DNA from: CAYWJA01 sp964458485
GTDB lineage: Bacteria; Patescibacteriota; Gracilibacteria; UM-FILTER-43-11
DNA: 16,207 nt
NCBI GenBank assembly: GCA_964458485.1
Contig: CAYWJA010000036.1
Coordinates: 1-16,207, forward strand
Direction: 5' to 3'
Shown here: one piece after another, positions 12,713 to 16,207 of the stretch
How the letters are laid out: each line of letters starts with the position of its first letter
How positions within the stretch are numbered: position 1 is the stretch's first letter
Program-made: the position numbers and the translations under genes
Notes under the pieces: generated by a model
The model's input: only the letters and a program-made list of their open reading frames with translations
What the model was told of the DNA's origin: nothing
Database searches by the model: none

Positions 12713-13624
12713 TTAATCTTCAACAGCTGCTTGTTCTTCTAATTGCTTCCTAATGTAATTAATTACAACTGTTTGTGCATTATCTGAGTATTGTGCAAGT
12801 TCTTCAGCTGTAGCATCAACTTGATCACCATTTAGCCTATTAAGTAATGCTGCACACACAATAGCTGCAGGTATGCCAGCGCGCGCACAAAACTCTGCAA
12901 ACTCACTAGATTCCATTTCAATATTGCGAACACCAGCTTCATTATGTGCTTTGTGTAAAAATGCCATTCGCTCTTCTCTTGTATATGGAGGCTTAAGAGC
13001 ACCATCTGATCTACCCTGACCTTCATAGAAGTCATGAGTCCCCATAGTGTTACCCATAACAGCTTCCACTTCACCCCTTGCATCAAATATATCCTGTGCT
13101 AATTGTCTATCTAGATTTGTAGGGTATGTGTAGTCTTTACCCAGCATTACCTTTGTATGCACAGGTTGTAATTTTTCGTTTATTGCGTCTTGTGTAACAA
13201 CAACTGTGCCACCTTCAACGCCAACCCCACCAGATGTACCAATTCTAATAAATTTAACATCTGTACAACCAGCATATTCTAACAATTTTGTAACTTCATG
13301 AAGAAATATTGAAAGTGATGGCATTCCCATTCCATGAGATATAGAAAGAACAGGGCCTACTTTACACATATTACATCTTTCTGTTTTGCCAATTGTTTGA
13401 ACTCCTCCTTCTGGTGTTTCTATGCCTAATTCTTCGGCAACCTTATTTCCAAAAGTCATAGCCCTATCTGGACTACCTCCCATACATACATATTTTACAT
13501 CTCCAAACATTTCTCTTAATTGATCTGGTAATTTTGGATTTTTGTGTAACCCCAGATGATATAAAAAATCTTCATCTAGGTCCAAGAAATCACTGTTTCT
13601 TTCTTCCGGTGCGATAATACCCAT
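12713..13624 (-). CDS. Uridine phosphorylase, animal UPP1-like type
   Basis: A 303-residue nucleoside phosphorylase of the PNP/UDP family, expected to split uridine with phosphate into uracil and ribose 1-phosphate (pyrimidine salvage, cytoplasm). The motifs follow animal UPP1/UPP2 more closely than E. coli Udp: FGDVKYVCMGGSPDR (40-54), KVGPVLSISHGMGMPS (88-103), phosphate-binding RIGTSGG (127-133), GNTMGTHDFYEGQGR (191-205), NIEMESSEFA (234-243, base and ribose contacts) and LLNRLNGDQ (260-268). Length equals that of human UPP1 (about 310). The key glycine- and arginine-containing loops are intact, so it is probably active. A related preference for other pyrimidine nucleosides is possible. 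The start ATG has its own promoter 32 bases upstream. It is convergent with the unknown 12003 gene and divergent from the long repeat-protein gene; no other salvage gene is adjacent. Confidence 0.9.
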   Translation of the reverse strand: MGIIAPEERNSDFLDLDEDFLYHLGLHKNPKLPDQLREMFGDVKYVCMGGSPDRAMTFGNKVAEELGIETPEGGVQTIGKTERCNMCKVGPVLSISHGMGMPSLSIFLHEVTKLLEYAGCTDVKFIRIGTSGGVGVEGGTVVVTQDAINEKLQPVHTKVMLGKDYTYPTNLDRQLAQDIFDARGEVEAVMGNTMGTHDFYEGQGRSDGALKPPYTREERMAFLHKAHNEAGVRNIEMESSEFAEFCARAGIPAAIVCAALLNRLNGDQVDATAEELAQYSDNAQTVVINYIRKQLEEQAAVED

Positions 13625-13655
13625 AGTTTTAAGTGTTTAAAAAGTAAAGGAGGTC

Positions 13656-13684
13656 AATATACCTTATTAATTATTTTATTGCAA
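13656..13684 (-). promoter_or_regulatory. Promoter of the uridine phosphorylase gene
   Basis: On the - strand TTGCAA (13679-13684), a 17-bp spacer and TATATT (13656-13661), about 32 bases before the ATG. Confidence 0.55.
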
Positions 13685-13811
13685 ATAAATAGCCACCGAC
13701 CACAGTCCATACAGACTTAGGGTTGCTGGGTAGTATTTTATAGTAGTTTTTAGATATTTAGCCAGAAAATAAGTCAAAAATACATTTAGTTTTGAGTATA
13801 AAAATTTAGAC

Positions 13812-13840
13812 TTGCGCTTATTATGTTTTTTTGGCATAAT
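13812..13840 (+). promoter_or_regulatory. Promoter of the repeat-protein gene
   Basis: TTGCGC (13812-13817), a 17-bp spacer and CATAAT (13835-13840) stand 25 bases before the ATG at 13866. No Shine-Dalgarno sequence; the bases before the ATG are CCCTCC. Confidence 0.5.
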
Positions 13841-13865
13841 ACTATTCTTAATATAAATTCCCTCC

Positions 13866-16207
13866 ATGAAATCTCAACAAGAAATACAGCAAATACTAGA
13901 TGATAGTGAGCTTAAATCTGAATACAGGCGTCAGCTGAGCGATGCAATTAAAATGGCTATGGATTACCACGGTACGGAAACGGAATACAAAGAGCTTTTT
14001 AAAACCCTTATTGAGCTTGAAGAATGGCTTAAAGAAGTTTTTGGCACTGATAACGACAACAGATTTCCGATCGAACTGGAAGAAGAAATATTAGAAAAAT
14101 GGCATACTGTGCAGGAGCAGAGAAGGAAAATTGATGATGTAATTGGAATTAGTGCTAAGAGTTTAGAACAATTTATTGAAAGTTCACTTAAAGGGCATGG
14201 GCTAGAAACAGATGAACTGGGTGATATATGCAAAGTCTCTCTTGATGGAATAATCCTTCCACCAGATGAGGCGCCTGTGATAATAGAGAATGGTAGTGGC
14301 AACGGGTTTGAGGATCCGCGTTTTCAGGAAAGGCTTAAGAATCTTTTAGTGGCTTTGGAAGCGAATGGGATATTTACAGATGATGTAGTACTTATTAGCG
14401 CAGGATTGAGGAAGGGTATGATGAGAAAGGTGTCTTATACAATTATTGAAATACCAAAGCTAAACCGTGAAATTTTAGTATGTAATCAGGTAGGAGAAGC
14501 TACCTTTGTTGTCTATGGAATATTGGGCAGAAAGACACTTCTTTCTGAAGACAAGAGGAGTTTACAGGAAAAATATGGTGCAAGGGTCGTAAGGGTCATC
14601 TATAGCAATCCGGGGCAATGGGAAAGTGAAGTTTTAGATCATCTTTTTAAAGATGTTGATGTGGATAAGCTTGAAAAGGTTGATGTAAAAGAACGTGAAG
14701 GCCTTAGGGCTGAAATTTTAAAAAGGGAACCTACTGCTGAGGAATGGGCAAACATGAGCTATTATAAAGAAAAACTTGGCTTTGAAATTGCAGGAATGAA
14801 GTTGAGAGCTATTGCTAAAAAATTCGGAATTGAAGGGGATCCTATTGGATATCGTAAGCTTTTCCTTGAGCTAGGCAGAAAAATATATGGTGATGAACAT
14901 GAATGCCTTCAGTATGCTGAGCTTTCTGCAGATGAATTAAGAACTATGATTAAGGAAAAAATTCCTACACCTGAGGAATGGGTAAGCTTGGATAAAAAAG
15001 GTAAGGAAGAATTAAAAATCGCTCGAATGGGACTTTGCGCTATTGCCAGTATATTTGGGGTTAAGAGGGATACTGCCGGCAGTCATTCAAGGCACCTAAT
15101 ACTAGGAAGAAAAATATATGGGGAAGAACATGGATGCCTACAAGACCTTAATTTAGAGAAGCTAAGGCGCAGGATTATTGAAAAAATTCCTACTGCTGAA
15201 AAATGGGCAAGTATGGAACAAGTAGATGCAAGAAGAGTTAAAATCGGCAAAATGAAACTTAATGCTATTGCCAGGGAATTTGGAATTGAAGGTAGTCCCA
15301 CATCGTATCGTTCAGTATTAATAGCATTGGGAAGAGAAATATATGGTGATGATCATGGATGCCTACAAGAGATTGCGCCAGATGAACTAAGGGTTAAAAT
15401 TTTAGAAAAAATGCCTACAGCTGAAGAATGGGCGGAAATGAGTTCGGAAGAAAGGACAATTTTTAGAATCGCGAAAATGAGCCTTCGCACGGTTGCTACG
15501 AAATTTGACATCCAGGGAAATCCTATAAGCAGGCTAGATGTTCATTTTGAATTAGGAAGGAGGATATACGGTGAAGATACTGATTGCCTGAAAGGGTTTA
15601 TAGCAGATGAATTAAGAATCAAAATTTTAAAAGTAATGCCCAATGCTGAAGAATGGGCGAGAATGAGTAATTCAGATAAAAGAGTACTTAAAATTGATAG
15701 AATAAAAATTACAGCTATTGCCAGGGTGTTCGGAATTGCCGGGAACCCTATTCAGACAAGGTCAGTTCATCTGGAATTAGGAAAGAGGATATATGGAGAA
15801 GATCATGAATGCCTAAAAGAAATTATACTATGGGAATTAAGGAATAAAATCATAGAAGAAGTTCCTACTGCTGAAGAATGGGCTGGAATGAGCTCGGAAG
15901 AGAGAAGTAAATTTAAAGTTGAAGGGATGGGGCTTGCTGCTATTTCTACACAATTCGGAATTAGTGAAAACCCCACACAGCGAATGTCAGCCCATCTCGA
16001 ATTGGGAAGGAAGCTGTACGGAAAAAATCATGAATGCCTTAAATTTAACCCATCTACATCAACCCAATCAACAAAGAAAGGGGTGAGGGTTGGAAAAAGA
16101 CCTGATCATCTTGCAGAATATTCGACAGATGAACTAAGGGATAAAATTATAGAAAAAGTACCCACTGCTGAAGAGTGGGCAGGTATGAAATATAAAGAAA
16201 AAACTTC
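13866..16207 (+). CDS. Long repeat protein with at least seven 75-residue HTH-like repeats, 3' end missing
   Basis: The frame is open from ATG 13866 to the window end (780 codons plus two bases) with no stop, so the gene continues outside. Residues 1-145 are mostly helical and acidic. Residues about 150-262 form a compact alpha/beta-like domain: VSYTIIEIPKLNREILVCN, then QVGEATFVVYG, then YGARVVRVIYSNPGQW. From residue 280, repeats begin at 280, 358, 433, 508, 583, 658 and 757; four successive steps are exactly 75 residues. Each repeat has LRxKIxEKxPTAEEWAxM, then LxAIAxxFGIxGxP, a variable stretch, and LGRxIYGxDHxCL. The AIAxxFGI segment followed by a turn and another helix resembles a helix-turn-helix. 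The sixth repeat carries an extra Thr/Ser/Lys-rich insertion (about 729-745). No enzyme motif is seen. A modular DNA- or RNA-binding array is inferred. The minus-strand frames inside it are shadows. Confidence 0.9.
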   Translation, partial: MKSQQEIQQILDDSELKSEYRRQLSDAIKMAMDYHGTETEYKELFKTLIELEEWLKEVFGTDNDNRFPIELEEEILEKWHTVQEQRRKIDDVIGISAKSLEQFIESSLKGHGLETDELGDICKVSLDGIILPPDEAPVIIENGSGNGFEDPRFQERLKNLLVALEANGIFTDDVVLISAGLRKGMMRKVSYTIIEIPKLNREILVCNQVGEATFVVYGILGRKTLLSEDKRSLQEKYGARVVRVIYSNPGQWESEVLDHLFKDVDVDKLEKVDVKEREGLRAEILKREPTAEEWANMSYYKEKLGFEIAGMKLRAIAKKFGIEGDPIGYRKLFLELGRKIYGDEHECLQYAELSADELRTMIKEKIPTPEEWVSLDKKGKEELKIARMGLCAIASIFGVKRDTAGSHSRHLILGRKIYGEEHGCLQDLNLEKLRRRIIEKIPTAEKWASMEQVDARRVKIGKMKLNAIAREFGIEGSPTSYRSVLIALGREIYGDDHGCLQEIAPDELRVKILEKMPTAEEWAEMSSEERTIFRIAKMSLRTVATKFDIQGNPISRLDVHFELGRRIYGEDTDCLKGFIADELRIKILKVMPNAEEWARMSNSDKRVLKIDRIKITAIARVFGIAGNPIQTRSVHLELGKRIYGEDHECLKEIILWELRNKIIEEVPTAEEWAGMSSEERSKFKVEGMGLAAISTQFGISENPTQRMSAHLELGRKLYGKNHECLKFNPSTSTQSTKKGVRVGKRPDHLAEYSTDELRDKIIEKVPTAEEWAGMKYKEKT
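14703..16207 (+). repeat. Tandem coding repeat, 225-bp period
   Basis: Repeat units begin at 14703, 14937, 15162, 15387, 15612, 15837 and 16134; the spacing is 225 bases for units two to five, 234 for the first and 297 for the sixth. The protein is conserved but the DNA copies have diverged clearly, so the array is old and selected at protein level and is not a recent expansion. The array continues past the window end. Confidence 0.85.

Noticed and set aside
13676..13867. 63-codon - strand ORF between the divergent genes
   Set aside because: It overlaps the promoters of both neighbours, has no start context or recognisable features, and reads like chance AT-rich sequence.
13964..15301. Ser/Leu-rich - strand ORFs (13964-14302, 15083-15301)
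   Set aside because: They are antisense shadows of the long repeat-protein gene, which the window end hides from a complete-ORF listing.
1..16207. Alternative genetic code with TGA as glycine (as in Gracilibacteria)
   Set aside because: TGA ends genes sensibly at 3377-3379 and in the ATGA overlap at 8131-8134, and the conserved glycines use GGN codons.
14703..16207. CRISPR array or recent tandem duplication
   Set aside because: The period is 225 bases within an open reading frame, DNA copies are diverged and conservation is at protein level; no short identical repeats with spacers occur anywhere in the window.

Overview
The window reads as a chromosomal stretch of an AT-rich bacterium using the standard genetic code (TAA, TAG and TGA all end genes). 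Several traits fit a member of the Candidate Phyla Radiation (Patescibacteria): many small unrecognised proteins, a stand-alone PemK/MazF-type toxin gene, almost no Shine-Dalgarno sequences, and starts embedded in TATTAATATG-like contexts. That assignment is inference. Good -35/-10 promoters (TTGACA or TTGCAT with 16-18 bp spacing and TATAAT) can be read in front of most transcription units.

Left part (1-6200): the 3' portion of a DEAD-box RNA helicase; a two-gene + strand cassette (an unknown protein with a weak ADP-ribosyltransferase-like C-terminus, then an SGNH hydrolase with a peptidoglycan-binding-like domain), bounded by an inverted pair of 24-bp heptamer repeats; then on the - strand a small membrane protein and two tandem paralogs of an unknown family that share an internal duplication.

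Middle (6250-9500): a + strand operon with an RlmN/Cfr-like radical SAM protein whose C-terminal cysteine segment lies in a separate small gene, a methyltransferase-like protein, and an isochorismatase-like hydrolase split by a frameshift. Facing it on the - strand is a mini-operon of an HD-domain (ppGpp hydrolase-like) protein, a 44-residue ribbon-helix-helix protein and a 66-residue protein.

Next (9500-12000): a - strand gene joining a degenerate isochorismatase-like domain to a protein-kinase-like N-lobe, followed by a 50-residue ORF; an elongator tRNA-Met with a terminator; a PemK/MazF-like toxin gene broken by two one-base deletions; and palindromic repeats.

Right part (12000-16207): an unknown 178-residue protein, a uridine phosphorylase of the animal UPP1 type on the - strand, and a very long + strand gene that runs off the window. 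It encodes at least 780 residues: a helical N-terminus, a compact alpha/beta domain, and seven tandem repeats of about 75 residues, each with a helix-turn-helix-like core. This repeat protein is the most interesting object here. It has no stop codon in the window, so a listing restricted to complete ORFs would miss it.

Three separate genes are split or frameshifted (radical SAM, isochorismatase-like, PemK/MazF). Either this region carries decaying accessory genes or the assembly has homopolymer indels.
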